Below, piece after piece: positions 29,127 to 38,926 of a stretch of 64,000 nucleotides of DNA. The notes under the pieces were generated by a model. It saw nothing but the letters and a program-made list of their open reading frames with translations, ran no database searches and was not told the DNA's origin. Position numbers and translations under genes: made by a program. The stretch's first letter is position 1, and each line of letters begins with the position of its first letter. Source of the DNA: an uncultured Eubacteriales bacterium (lineage in GTDB: Bacteria > Bacillota > Clostridia > Oscillospirales > Acutalibacteraceae); the NCBI GenBank assembly GCA_948537335.1, contig CAOUJG010000004.1, forward strand, positions 1 through 64,000. Direction: 5' to 3'.

Positions 29127-31313
29127 TTACACTATTTGACGTTTTGCCAATTCGGCAAAATATCCGTCTTTTTGCATCAGTTCGTCGTAGGTTCCCTCTT
29201 CTACTACTTTGCCTTTGTGCAGATAGATTATCCGGTCGCACTGCTTTATTGTGGACAATCTGTGCGCAATGACGATTCTTGTAATGTCCATTTTTGAGAG
29301 TGTTTCTACAACCGTGGCCTGCGTTATGTTGTCCAGTGCGCTGGTTGCTTCGTCAAACATCAGCAAGTTCGGCGATGATATCAATGCTCTGGCTATCATT
29401 ATTCTCTGCTTTTGCCCTCCAGAAAGCCCTCCGCCATCTTCTGCAACCATCGTATGCATGCCCATTGGCATTGCTTTTATGTCTTCTGCGCAACCTGCTT
29501 TTTCTGCCGCTGCCCAGGCTTCGTCTATGGTTGCCGACGGATTCGTTATTGTTATGTTTGAGAAAATGCTGTCGGAGAACATGGATCCGTTTTGCAAAAC
29601 TATTCCTATATTTCTTCTCACGCTGTGCAGATCCAGATTTCTTAGGTTTTGGTCGTCGTAAAAGACTGCGCCCGACTCTGGTTCTTCAAAGCCTAGTAAT
29701 AATCTAAATAATGTTGACTTTCCGCAGCCTGTAGAGCCCACTATGCCAAGGTATTCTCCGGGTTTTATGGACAGGTTCAGGCCGTTTATGATTAGCGGTC
29801 CGTCGGGAGTATAGCGGAATTTCAGATTGTTTATATCGATTTTTCCGCTTACGTGGTCGATTCGCTCTTTGCTTTCGTTAGACTCCGGCACTTCTTTTAA
29901 AATCGGTGCCAACATCTCTATGGATGGCTTCAGGTTCGCAATCAACAGCACGATGCTTGAAATTTGCATTATTGAAGCCGAGAATGCTCCAAATGCTGCG
30001 TTAAATGCGATATAGTCTGCCGGTGCCAAATTGTTTTGGTACACGATGAAGTAAATTAGCATTGTGCCGCCCAAGTTGACTGCTGCACTCACGGCGTCTG
30101 CTATTTTTATAAACAAGTTTGGGTTAAACTTTATCTGCGCAAGCTTGGAGTACACGTCTGCCCACTTCGAGAACGCTCTAACCTCTGCTCCGGCCAGCTT
30201 TATCTTGGAGACGCCCGTAAACAGCTGATAGACTAGTCCCGAAAGCTGCGGCGAATACTGGCATGCTTTTTTGTTGAGTTTGGTATTAAGCCAGCCGTTT
30301 ATCAGCGAAGTTGCCAACATCAGCGCGATGATTATAACCGTGGGCAAAAACAGTGCTGCCGAAAGTGACGCGATTTGCCCCAAATACACAAACGAGAAAA
30401 CTGCTGTTAACACCGTTGGAATCAGGCTGCCGCTTAATGTTTGGCATATTGAGTTTAGTATGAATGTTCGCGAGGCTAAGTCGCCCGAACTAAACCTCTT
30501 AAAAAAGCTGATTGGCAAGTTTAATAGCCGTATCCACAGCGCGCCCTGCGTTCCAAACTGGATTTTGTCGCCTATTCGCAGGATCCACAATGTTTGAAAC
30601 AGGTTGAATGCCGTTGTGGAGACCATTACTCCCACCAGAAGTGCCATTAGCGGGTAAATGTCTTGGATGGTTCCGGATGGGATGATGGTGTTAAAGATTA
30701 ACTGATTTATTGCCGGCGAAACGAGTCCCAGCAGCGCGGCGGCTAGCGCCAAGACCATTAGAAACGCTATGTCGAATTTTGTGAACGTCTTCATGATATA
30801 TTTTATGAAGTCTTTAATGCTCATCGACGTCGTTGGGAACGGCTTATAGAAGCAATAGCCTTCGCCCGAGATGTTTTTGGCTGTTCTTCTATTTATTTTT
30901 ACGGGTTCTCCGGTTTTTGGGTCGATGTAGCAATATCCGCCAAACCGCAGCGGCACCAAGCAGATTATGTCTCCGTCTGGAGTATAGGCCACTACTGGGC
31001 CTTCGCCCCTTGTCCACCATTTTCGGCTCAGCACGACCTTTCTTCTGGTTAGGCCTGTTCTGCCAAGCACCGTGTCTAGCAGCCCTTCGTCTTCTAGCAC
31101 GTTCTTCGGTAGCTCTATATGCGCGATGCTATAATAGTCCGTTACCTGATTTATCGCGTTTATGAGTTGGTCCGACTGCTGATCTAGTGTCACTGTCTTT
31201 TTTAGGTTTTTGTCGCCCGAACCAAGCGCCGTATCTTCTATTAACTCGCACGAGAGCCTAAAGATCTCTTGCTCTCTTCTTTTTTGCTTTTTAACCTTCT
31301 CCGAAAAGTTCAT
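29127..31313 (-). CDS. NHLM-type bacteriocin ABC transporter without C39 peptidase
   Basis: A 728-residue half transporter. The N-terminal 160 residues have no C39 Cys and look like the specific N-terminal domain of the second NHLM-type exporter, followed by six TM helices (about 165-450) and an ATPase domain with Walker A G-S-T-G-C-G-K-S-T, signature L-S-G-G-Q-K-Q-R-I, Walker B L-L-M-F-D-E-A-T-S-A-L-D and a switch H-R-L-S-T. NHLM systems pair two such half transporters with an HlyD protein to export peptides with nitrile-hydratase or Nif11-type leaders. Starts 21 bases after the upstream gene, behind GGAGGG. Which half-transporters pair is inferred from gene order. Confidence 0.88.
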   Translation of the reverse strand: MNFSEKVKKQKRREQEIFRLSCELIEDTALGSGDKNLKKTVTLDQQSDQLINAINQVTDYYSIAHIELPKNVLEDEGLLDTVLGRTGLTRRKVVLSRKWWTRGEGPVVAYTPDGDIICLVPLRFGGYCYIDPKTGEPVKINRRTAKNISGEGYCFYKPFPTTSMSIKDFIKYIMKTFTKFDIAFLMVLALAAALLGLVSPAINQLIFNTIIPSGTIQDIYPLMALLVGVMVSTTAFNLFQTLWILRIGDKIQFGTQGALWIRLLNLPISFFKRFSSGDLASRTFILNSICQTLSGSLIPTVLTAVFSFVYLGQIASLSAALFLPTVIIIALMLATSLINGWLNTKLNKKACQYSPQLSGLVYQLFTGVSKIKLAGAEVRAFSKWADVYSKLAQIKFNPNLFIKIADAVSAAVNLGGTMLIYFIVYQNNLAPADYIAFNAAFGAFSASIMQISSIVLLIANLKPSIEMLAPILKEVPESNESKERIDHVSGKIDINNLKFRYTPDGPLIINGLNLSIKPGEYLGIVGSTGCGKSTLFRLLLGFEEPESGAVFYDDQNLRNLDLHSVRRNIGIVLQNGSMFSDSIFSNITITNPSATIDEAWAAAEKAGCAEDIKAMPMGMHTMVAEDGGGLSGGQKQRIMIARALISSPNLLMFDEATSALDNITQATVVETLSKMDITRIVIAHRLSTIKQCDRIIYLHKGKVVEEGTYDELMQKDGYFAELAKRQIV

Positions 31314-31334
31314 CTGTTTTCCCTCCTTCCTGAT

Positions 31335-33506
31335 TTATTCTGTTCTTACTAGCTCTGCGTATTTTCCGTTTAGCTTGATTAGCTCTTCATGCGTTCCGCG
31401 CTCTACTACGTGCCCGTACTCTAGCATGATTATTTCGTCTGCGTCCCGTATGGTTGAGAGTCTATGCGCAACCACAAAGCATGTGATGCCTCTGCGTTTT
31501 ACCGCGTCCATAACTCTTTTTTCTGTTGTCGGATCCAGTGCCGAAGTCGCTTCGTCCAGGATCATTATTGTTGGATCTATTACAAACGAACGAGCTATTT
31601 CGAATCTCTGCCGTTGTCCGCCCGAGAAATCCTTTCCGTTCTCAACAAGCACGTGCTCGTAACCATTTGGTCGGCTCATTATATCTTCGTGAATTTGTGC
31701 GTCTTGTGCAGCCTGAATCAGCGCAGAATCGTCTATGCTGTCGTCCCACATCGTGATATTATTTCTGATGGTATCCTGGAACATCGTGACGTCCTGGTCC
31801 ACCATTGCCAAAGAACCCCGAAACACGTTTCTGTCTATATCTTTTCGTTCCTTTCCATCAAACAAAACCTTGCCCTCTCTTGGCTCATACAGCCCGGCAA
31901 TTATCTTTGCGATTGTGGATTTACCACTACCGCTGCCGCCCACCAGAGCTACCATTTGGCCTTTTTCTACGTGCAGGCTAAAGTCCTCTATTAGCGGGTT
32001 GGCCAGCGGACTATATGCAAAGGTTAAATTTTGGATATCCACGCAGCCGTCCAGCTTTTTATATTCTGTTTTGCTGTCGGGCTCATTTGCCAGGTCTATA
32101 TACACGTCCGGCTCGTAGTTCATGACGTCTTCGACACGCTCCATGTCTCCGCTAACCGACTGGATGGTTTGTCCTATGCCCACCAGCGAGTTAACCGGGC
32201 TCAAAAACGAGCTCATAAAGCCTTGGAAAGCCATCAAAGAACCGATTGTGAATCTTCCGATCAGGATGTTATATACTCCCAGCAACAAAATTGCCGTGTT
32301 TGCAAGCCCTTGCAGTAGCGTTGGAATGGTACCTATGCAGGTGTTTCGCTCGGTTATTCTTTGCACCGCGTTGCTAAACTTGGTTTGATATCCTATCCAT
32401 TTTTGAAAGTAACCTGCCTCGCAACCGCTAGACTTGATCGTCTCTATCATGCTTACGCCGGCTACAGTTGAACCTTGCAATTTTCCTGCGTCTCTGGACA
32501 TTGCTTTGTTGTCGTTTTCGTTTTTCTCCGAAACCATCTTTATAATAAAGATGTTAAGCAGCGCCACCGCAAGGCAGATCATCGTCATGGTCACGTCGTA
32601 GTACATCAGTATTGCAAAGTACACGACTATCATGATGACGTTTAGCACTATTGGTGCTACGGTTGTGCAGATTGTATCTGCGATTGTATCGTTGCTGCTT
32701 TGGCGCGAGCTTATGTCTCCTGCAAACCTCTGCGAGAAAAACTCAACTGGCATCCTCAAAACGTGCCACATGAACTCTGTGCCCGACGTGATGCTCATTT
32801 TTCCCCTTATCTTCAAGAGGTACACCGACTGGAACGTCTGCAGCACAAACGAGATCACCAAGGTTATTCCCATTGCCTGCAATAGCGGCATCATCATGCT
32901 TTTGTCGGTCGAGACCAGGATTTTATCTGTAAATATCTGCGAAAACAGCGACGTTACCGAGCTTGCAATCGCCAACAAAAATCCTGTTATCAAGATGAAC
33001 ACAAGCGGCGTTACCGCTCCATGCAGACGGTTTAGCAAAAATCCCATTATGCTCTTTTTTTGGCCGTCTGCCACAAATGTATCGGACTTTTCAAACGTGA
33101 GCACTATGCCCGTAAATGACTTCTCAAATTCCTCCATTGGCACTCTTCTGCGCCCCGAAGCTGGGTCCGCTAAAATTGCATCGTTCTTGCTAAAGCCACA
33201 TAATACCACAAAATGGTTGAAGTTCCAGTGAATTATGGCCGGAAACTGCACGTTTTCTTTGAGCTTCTCTATATCGTTATACGAAAAGCCTTTGGCGGTT
33301 AGGCCGTTATGCCTTGCTGCTGCCAACACGTTCTTTGCGTTACAGCCATCTCGCGAGACACTACACTCAAGCCTTAGCTTCTCTAGCGGAATATACTTCT
33401 TATAATAAGCAAATATCATAGCCAGCGAAGCTGCGCCACATTCCAACGCTTCCATTTGCAGAATTATAGGTACTTTTTTTACGTTATTATTAGGCATATT
33501 TTCCAT
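31335..33506 (-). CDS. NHLM-type C39 peptidase-containing ABC transporter
   Basis: A 723-residue exporter that cleaves leader peptides after Gly-Gly and pumps the core out. The N-terminal C39 domain has its catalytic Cys23 (L-E-C-G-A-A-S), His98 (N-F-N-H-F-V-V) and Asp114 (L-A-D-P-A-S-G). Six TM helices follow, then an ATPase with Walker A G-G-S-G-S-G-K-S-T, signature F-S-G-G-Q-R-Q-R-F and D-E-A-T-S-A-L-D. The complete triad indicates an active peptidase able to cut the G-G leaders encoded downstream. Start ATG 33506 follows GGAGAAAGG. Confidence 0.93.
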   Translation of the reverse strand: MENMPNNNVKKVPIILQMEALECGAASLAMIFAYYKKYIPLEKLRLECSVSRDGCNAKNVLAAARHNGLTAKGFSYNDIEKLKENVQFPAIIHWNFNHFVVLCGFSKNDAILADPASGRRRVPMEEFEKSFTGIVLTFEKSDTFVADGQKKSIMGFLLNRLHGAVTPLVFILITGFLLAIASSVTSLFSQIFTDKILVSTDKSMMMPLLQAMGITLVISFVLQTFQSVYLLKIRGKMSITSGTEFMWHVLRMPVEFFSQRFAGDISSRQSSNDTIADTICTTVAPIVLNVIMIVVYFAILMYYDVTMTMICLAVALLNIFIIKMVSEKNENDNKAMSRDAGKLQGSTVAGVSMIETIKSSGCEAGYFQKWIGYQTKFSNAVQRITERNTCIGTIPTLLQGLANTAILLLGVYNILIGRFTIGSLMAFQGFMSSFLSPVNSLVGIGQTIQSVSGDMERVEDVMNYEPDVYIDLANEPDSKTEYKKLDGCVDIQNLTFAYSPLANPLIEDFSLHVEKGQMVALVGGSGSGKSTIAKIIAGLYEPREGKVLFDGKERKDIDRNVFRGSLAMVDQDVTMFQDTIRNNITMWDDSIDDSALIQAAQDAQIHEDIMSRPNGYEHVLVENGKDFSGGQRQRFEIARSFVIDPTIMILDEATSALDPTTEKRVMDAVKRRGITCFVVAHRLSTIRDADEIIMLEYGHVVERGTHEELIKLNGKYAELVRTE

Positions 33507-33533
33507 CCTTTCTCCTTTTTTAGGCGTTTTTCG

Positions 33534-34430
33534 TTAGTTTATAAACATACTAATTGGGTGAATTGTTGCCAATATAAACTTAACGCTACAGAGTGTACCT
33601 ATCTCTACTGGAAGGTTTTGTGCGCCCTTTTGATTAGAGCATTCAAAGCCACAGCGTGTAGATGAGTCTACATTTAGCCTGATCACAACTCTTACACAAT
33701 TGCTTGAGGTTATTAAAGACTCGTTATATTTAGTTGTTCCTAGATCTTTCTTTATTATCTCTTCTGTTACTATTGTGTTGCCTATGCTTGTTATTTTGCC
33801 CAATATATATCCGTATTCTTCTCTTGGGTAGCCCGAAATCGAGATCTGCACGTCTCCACCAATGCTCAAGTTATTTGCCACTTCTTGTGGAATATATGCT
33901 ATTACCTCTTTGGATCCCGACATGTTCTCTTCCGAATAGTTAACCGTAACTTGTTGGCCTTCTGCTATTGTGTCTCCAACCGACGGCACACTATTTACGA
34001 CTCCGCCTCTGCTTGCCGTTACAAACGAATTTATAATGTACTGATACCTCAAAGCATCCACCGTTGTGCCCGATCCACCCTGTGATCTTACTGCTTTTAT
34101 TTGTGCTAGCAATTCTTCATCTGGGATAACAGCCAGCACGTCGCCTTTATCTACGCGCTCGTTTTCTCCCACCAGCACGTCGGCTACTCTTCCGTTTACT
34201 ACCGAATTCTCAATCCATACCCCATCCGGCGAAAACACTATTCCTGGGAAGTCCACCCCGCTAGAAATGTTCCCAGTAAACGCCCAGATTCCTACTCCCA
34301 AAACAAAGCTTATTATCGCTATCAATATGACCCATGCAAACGGTTTGGTAACCCGGATGTGCTGGTCTAATTGTTCTGGGTTCGAAACTGTTTCTAGTGC
34401 GGTTTTTCGAAACAATTTATTTTCTGCCAT
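33534..34430 (-). CDS. NHLM-type secretion protein, HlyD family
   Basis: A 298-residue periplasmic-adaptor-like protein. One TM helix (about residues 30-55, F-A-W-V-I-L-I-A-I-I-S-F-V-L-G) is followed by a lipoyl/barrel-sandwich segment (G-R-V-A-D-V-L-V-G-E-N-E-R-V-D-K-G-D near 80) and a beta-rich C-terminal domain. In NHLM systems it joins the ABC exporters. No outer membrane would be expected here, so it probably spans the cell wall. Start behind AAGGAGGAGG. Confidence 0.85.
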   Translation of the reverse strand: MAENKLFRKTALETVSNPEQLDQHIRVTKPFAWVILIAIISFVLGVGIWAFTGNISSGVDFPGIVFSPDGVWIENSVVNGRVADVLVGENERVDKGDVLAVIPDEELLAQIKAVRSQGGSGTTVDALRYQYIINSFVTASRGGVVNSVPSVGDTIAEGQQVTVNYSEENMSGSKEVIAYIPQEVANNLSIGGDVQISISGYPREEYGYILGKITSIGNTIVTEEIIKKDLGTTKYNESLITSSNCVRVVIRLNVDSSTRCGFECSNQKGAQNLPVEIGTLCSVKFILATIHPISMFIN

Positions 34431-34450
34431 TTTTATTCCTCCTCCTTAAC

Positions 34451-35590
34451 TTAGACCATTCTGTACATTTGGCCATTTTTAACTGTCCAATAGTTCGGAT
34501 CTTCCTCTAGCTGACCTTTTGCATTAAACTTGACATCTGTTACGCCCGGGTAGCCCTCTGTGGACTTCATGTGCTTCATGAATTCTTGTGCGTCACCAGA
34601 TTTCTTTACATTTTGAGCAATCATATGGACAAAGTCATAAGCCTGCGCTGTAACGCTCGTTATGTCTAGCCCTATTTCGTCCATTACCTTCTTTTCGTAC
34701 TTATTATAGAAAGCTTGCAGCTTCTCTTCGTGCGCCACGCCATAAGATCCAGCTACAATCATTCCTTCGAGTGAATCTTTATACTCACTCATCAGAGCTA
34801 GGTCGTTAAACTGTGCGTCTCCCAAAATCAGGATGTTTTTGTTTTGAGACTTAATCATCTGAATCAGCTCGCATGCCCATTCTGGGTCGTCAAAAGAGAC
34901 CAGAGCTGCCTGCACACCTAGAGTGTTCCATCTGTCCCACACCGTTGCAAACTCGCTAACCCTGTTGGGGCCTGCTGTTGAATCCAACAAGTACACCGAT
35001 TTGCTGTCTGTGGCGGCGTTGTTAAAGCCTCGTGCCAGCATGTTCTCGTACTGGCTAGAAGAGTGAGCCGTTGCCACCCACTTTATGCCCTTTGACTCGC
35101 ACAACTTAGCCAGAGCCTTGCCTGCTGCCTCTGCCGAAATGACGCCCGCCAACACATAGCTATAGTTCTTGTTCATCGTGCTGTCGAAAACTTCGTTTAC
35201 TATTATTAATGGCTTTGCGGCTTGCTCAAAGATATCTGCCACGCTCTCCACTGTGTCGGAGTTCTGCAGCGTGAAAGCTAAGGTATATTTGCCGTCTTTG
35301 GCCACATCTTTTGCCAACGCTACGCCATTGTCGCGGCTTTTTCCGTCATCGATTTTTTCGTAGGTCACGGTCACTCCCGACTCCTTCAGCTCCTTAATCG
35401 CCAGGTCCATTCCTACAAAAAAGTCCTGTCTCTTTTCAAACTGCTCTGCCGACCCCAAAACCGCCATCTTTATTTCGGCCGATTCTCCATATTTTGGCGC
35501 TGTGTCTTTGTTCGACGAGCCGCACCCTGCGAAAACTGTCATAGAAAAAATTAAAACCAATACTAAGCCTAAAATCTTGTTCTTTTTCAT
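34451..35590 (-). CDS. Lipoprotein substrate-binding protein (type 1 periplasmic-binding fold)
   Basis: A 379-residue secreted lipoprotein of the branched-chain amino-acid/amide-binding (Peripla_BP_6-like) family. Signal peptide with lipobox V-F-A-G-C (lipidated Cys23) followed by a Ser/Asn linker and two alpha/beta lobes (V-L-G-S-A-E-Q-F, G-M-D-L-A-I-K-E-L; S-S-S-Q-Y-E-N-M). The start ATG 35590 follows GGAG. It is the first gene of the peptide-export operon, 20 bases before the HlyD gene. No permease or ATPase for import is adjacent, so it may act as a receptor or sensor rather than in uptake. Ligand unknown. Confidence 0.75.
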   Translation of the reverse strand: MKKNKILGLVLVLIFSMTVFAGCGSSNKDTAPKYGESAEIKMAVLGSAEQFEKRQDFFVGMDLAIKELKESGVTVTYEKIDDGKSRDNGVALAKDVAKDGKYTLAFTLQNSDTVESVADIFEQAAKPLIIVNEVFDSTMNKNYSYVLAGVISAEAAGKALAKLCESKGIKWVATAHSSSQYENMLARGFNNAATDSKSVYLLDSTAGPNRVSEFATVWDRWNTLGVQAALVSFDDPEWACELIQMIKSQNKNILILGDAQFNDLALMSEYKDSLEGMIVAGSYGVAHEEKLQAFYNKYEKKVMDEIGLDITSVTAQAYDFVHMIAQNVKKSGDAQEFMKHMKSTEGYPGVTDVKFNAKGQLEEDPNYWTVKNGQMYRMV

Positions 35591-36120
35591 TTCTGACTCC
35601 ATTTCTCTACCGGAAAAAATATTTTTTAAAAAGATATCACCGGCAGCTGATACCCTTTCTATAGGTAAGCGCAAAAACTTTTGTGTGATTTTTAACATAT
35701 TTGAGTATATATGTGTTTTAAAATATGTTATTGTTATACGTTCGCATTATAACCCAATTTAACAAATTTGTCAATACCTATTCTGTTTTTAAATTAAATA
35801 TGTGTAAATTAACTAATAACTTAAATTTTGCCTTATTTTAATTCGTTTTAAGAATTAAAATTTATAAAATTTGTAAAATTAAATAAAAAATATACCTCCA
35901 CGCTAGCAATATCTAAAATCGTGTGAATAAAAAACACATAATGTGCAAATATTTAAAAAATTATGGTAAAAATTAAACTATTCTAATAAAAATTTCTGTT
36001 CTAATTGCCAAAAGATTCTTCTTGTAAAAAAGTTATAAAAAAAATAGTGACTTTTTTTATCTTTTGTGTTATAATTATCCCAACATCTTAAAATCAAAAT
36101 TAATTTTAGAAGGTGATATA
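35591..36120. other. AT-rich divergent promoter region
   Basis: About 530 bases without a gene between the export operon and secA. It holds the perfect promoter of the operon (35746-35774, minus) and, for secA, a TATAAT at 36070-36075 with a weaker -35 (AGTGAC region). The middle is very AT-rich and otherwise without clear repeats. Confidence 0.6.
35746..35774 (-). promoter_or_regulatory. Consensus promoter of the peptide export operon
   Basis: On the minus strand TTGACA, exactly 17 bases and TATAAT, a full match to the SigA consensus. It lies about 155 bases upstream of the lipoprotein start, leaving a long leader. Confidence 0.75.
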
Positions 36121-38865
36121 ATGAATTTTTTAAAGGCACTTTTTGGTAATTATAGTAAAAGAGAAGTTAAACGCGTTAAACCCCTTTGCAATGCGGTTAT
36201 CGCTCTTGAAGACACTTACCGAAAAATGAGCGATGAGGAACTTAAGGGGCAAACTCAGGTTCTTCGTGAGAAACTTAAGAATGGCTCTACTTTAGACGAC
36301 ATTTTGCCGGAAGCTTTTGCGGTTTGCCGCGAGGCCTCTACTCGTGTTTTGGGCATGACGCACTTTCCGGTGCAGATTATCGGCGGAATCATCCTTCATC
36401 AGGGCAGAATCAGCGAGATGCGGACTGGTGAAGGTAAGACTTTGGTAGAGACTTTGCCCGCTTACCTGAATGCGCTCGAGGGCAAGGGGGTTCACATTGT
36501 TACTGTTAACGATTACCTTGCTCGGCGTGACTCTGAGCTTATGGGCAAGGTGTTTAGATTTTTGGGGCTTACTGTCGGGCTTTTGAGTCAGGACATGGAG
36601 AACGAAGATCGTCAGAAGGCCTATGCTGCGGATATTACCTACTGCACGAACAACGAGCTCGGCTTTGACTATCTGCGCGACAATATGGCCACTTACAAGG
36701 AGAATCGCGTTCAGCGTGGCCACAACTTCGCCATCGTTGACGAGGTTGACTCTATTTTGATCGACGAAGCTCGGACTCCGCTTATTATCTCGGGTCCTGG
36801 CGATAAATCCACGGAGCTATATAATGTTGTGGATAAATTTGCTAAAACCCTCCAGATGGTTAAAGTGGCCGAGACTGACTCGAAGGAGGACACCGACGAG
36901 CTCTATGAAGAGGCCGACTACATTGTGGACGAAAAAGCAAAGACCGCCACTCTCACCCAGAACGGCGTGAGAAAGGCAGAAGAGTACTTCCATATTGACA
37001 ATCTGACCGATGCCGACAACATCAACTTGCAGCATCACATCAACCAGGCGATTCGCGCGCATGGCGTCATGATTAAGGACATTGACTACGTTGTTAAAAA
37101 CGGCGAGGTTCTCATTGTTGACGAATTCACGGGGCGCATCATGAACGGACGTCGCTACAACGAGGGCCTGCACCAGGCTATTGAGGCCAAGGAGAACGTT
37201 AAGGTTGAGCGCGAGTCGAAGACTTTGGCTTCGGTTACTTTTCAGAATTATTTCCGGCTTTATGACAAGCTCTCGGGCATGACCGGTACTGGTATGACCG
37301 AGGAAGAGGAGTTTCGCGAGATTTACAAGCTCGACGTTGTTGAGATTCCCACTAACAAACCGGTTATCCGAAAAGACTTGCCCGATGTTGTCTACAAGAC
37401 GGAAAATGGCAAGTTTAACGCCGTTATTGAGGACATTTTGAAGTACCACGAAAAGGGCCAACCTGTTCTGGTCGGTACCGTTTCTATCGATAAATCCGAG
37501 CGTTTGAGCGATCTTTTAAAGAAGAATGGCATCAAACATACCGTTTTGAACGCTAAGTATCACGAAAAAGAAGCTGAGATCGTTGCGCAAGCCGGTAAGA
37601 AGGGCGCTGTGACCATTGCTACAAACATGGCTGGCCGCGGAACTGACATCAGCCTCGGCGGAAACGCAGAGTACTTGGCAAAGGCCGAGATGCGTCGTAT
37701 GCAGATAAGCGAGGAAGTCATTAGTGAGGCAAGCGGGTTTGCTGACACCGACGACGAGCGTATTCTGGAGGCTCGCGAGACCTTCAATAAGCTTTTGGCC
37801 AAATACAAGGCGGAAATCAAGGAGCCTAAGGAAGAAGTCTTGGCACTTGGCGGCTTGGTTATCATTGGTACCGAGCGGCATGAGACTCGACGTATTGACA
37901 ATCAGCTGCGTGGTCGTGCTGGACGTCAGGGCGACCCGGGTGAAACTCGGTTTTATCTCTCTCTTGAGGACGACTTGATGCGTCTCTTCGGCGGCGATCG
38001 TTTGAAGTCCTGGATGGATAAGCTCAACGTTGGCGAGGATGAGCCGATTCACAGCCGGATGGTCACCAACGCGATTGAGAGTGCTCAGCGCAAGGTTGAG
38101 GGCCGCGACTTTGGAACCCGTAAGAGCGTGCTTCAATACGACGACGTTATGGATAGGCAGCGCCAGATCATCTATGATCAGCGGAACAAGGTTCTCGATG
38201 GCGACGACATCCGCGCTCAAATTGTGAAGATGATCGGACAATCTATCGAAAAGACCGTTTCTCGCTACTTGCCGACTTCTAAGCACGATGAGTCCTGGAA
38301 TTTTGTGGGCTTGCGCGATTTCTACTTGGGCTGGCTGATTAATGAGGACGAGTTGGATTATTCTGACGCCGAGTTGAAGCAGCTTAAGTCAGAGGATATT
38401 GTTAAAACTCTGACGGAAAAAGCTCTTTCGATCTACGAAGAGCGCGAAAAAGCTTTTGGTGAGGATATGGCCCGTGAGATCGAGCGTGTTGTGCTTTTGA
38501 AAAATGTTGACAACTACTGGATGAATCACATTGACGCGATGGAAGAGCTAAAACGCGGAATCCGCCTCAGAGCCTATGCTCAGCGTGACCCGGTTGTTGA
38601 GTATCGTCTTGAAGGCTTCGATATGTTCGACGAGATGATCGATGCTATCCGCGACGACACCGTTAAGATCTTGCTAACGTTTACTCTACCGAATAGCAAT
38701 AAGCCTCCTGAACGTCACGACAACAACGCACCTTCGACTTCCTCGGGCGACGGCTATGCGCCAGAAATTAAGACCGTTAGAAATACAGATAAAGTCGGTA
38801 GGAATGATCCTTGCCCATGCGGCTCCGGGAAAAAATACAAAAAATGTTGTGGAGCTACCGAATAA
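36121..38865 (+). CDS. secA: Preprotein translocase ATPase SecA
   Basis: Motor that drives preproteins through SecYEG. The 914-residue protein has Walker A M-R-T-G-E-G-K-T-L near 99-107, Walker B V-D-E-V-D-S-I-L-I-D-E near 205, helicase motif G-R-G-T-D-I, a Y-R-L-E-G-F-D-M-F segment and the C-terminal zinc-binding C-P-C-G-S-G-K-K-Y-K-K-C-C-G that binds SecB or lipids. ATG 36121 follows AAGGTGATATA. Ends at a strong terminator. Confidence 0.97.
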   Translation: MNFLKALFGNYSKREVKRVKPLCNAVIALEDTYRKMSDEELKGQTQVLREKLKNGSTLDDILPEAFAVCREASTRVLGMTHFPVQIIGGIILHQGRISEMRTGEGKTLVETLPAYLNALEGKGVHIVTVNDYLARRDSELMGKVFRFLGLTVGLLSQDMENEDRQKAYAADITYCTNNELGFDYLRDNMATYKENRVQRGHNFAIVDEVDSILIDEARTPLIISGPGDKSTELYNVVDKFAKTLQMVKVAETDSKEDTDELYEEADYIVDEKAKTATLTQNGVRKAEEYFHIDNLTDADNINLQHHINQAIRAHGVMIKDIDYVVKNGEVLIVDEFTGRIMNGRRYNEGLHQAIEAKENVKVERESKTLASVTFQNYFRLYDKLSGMTGTGMTEEEEFREIYKLDVVEIPTNKPVIRKDLPDVVYKTENGKFNAVIEDILKYHEKGQPVLVGTVSIDKSERLSDLLKKNGIKHTVLNAKYHEKEAEIVAQAGKKGAVTIATNMAGRGTDISLGGNAEYLAKAEMRRMQISEEVISEASGFADTDDERILEARETFNKLLAKYKAEIKEPKEEVLALGGLVIIGTERHETRRIDNQLRGRAGRQGDPGETRFYLSLEDDLMRLFGGDRLKSWMDKLNVGEDEPIHSRMVTNAIESAQRKVEGRDFGTRKSVLQYDDVMDRQRQIIYDQRNKVLDGDDIRAQIVKMIGQSIEKTVSRYLPTSKHDESWNFVGLRDFYLGWLINEDELDYSDAELKQLKSEDIVKTLTEKALSIYEEREKAFGEDMAREIERVVLLKNVDNYWMNHIDAMEELKRGIRLRAYAQRDPVVEYRLEGFDMFDEMIDAIRDDTVKILLTFTLPNSNKPPERHDNNAPSTSSGDGYAPEIKTVRNTDKVGRNDPCPCGSGKKYKKCCGATE

Positions 38866-38881
38866 AAAACAGCAAAGAAAA

Positions 38882-38917
38882 AGCGTCGAGTTAAAAACTC
38901 GGCGCTATATTTTTTTC
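38882..38917 (+). terminator. secA terminator
   Basis: AGCGTCGAGT and ACTCGGCGCT form a ten-pair stem (one G-U) with a TAAAA loop, followed by ATATTTTTTT. Confidence 0.85.
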
Positions 38918-38926
38918 TATTATACT

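Noticed and set aside
37516..38286. Reading frames antisense to secA
   Set aside because: SecA is unambiguous and the antisense product has no recognisable motif.
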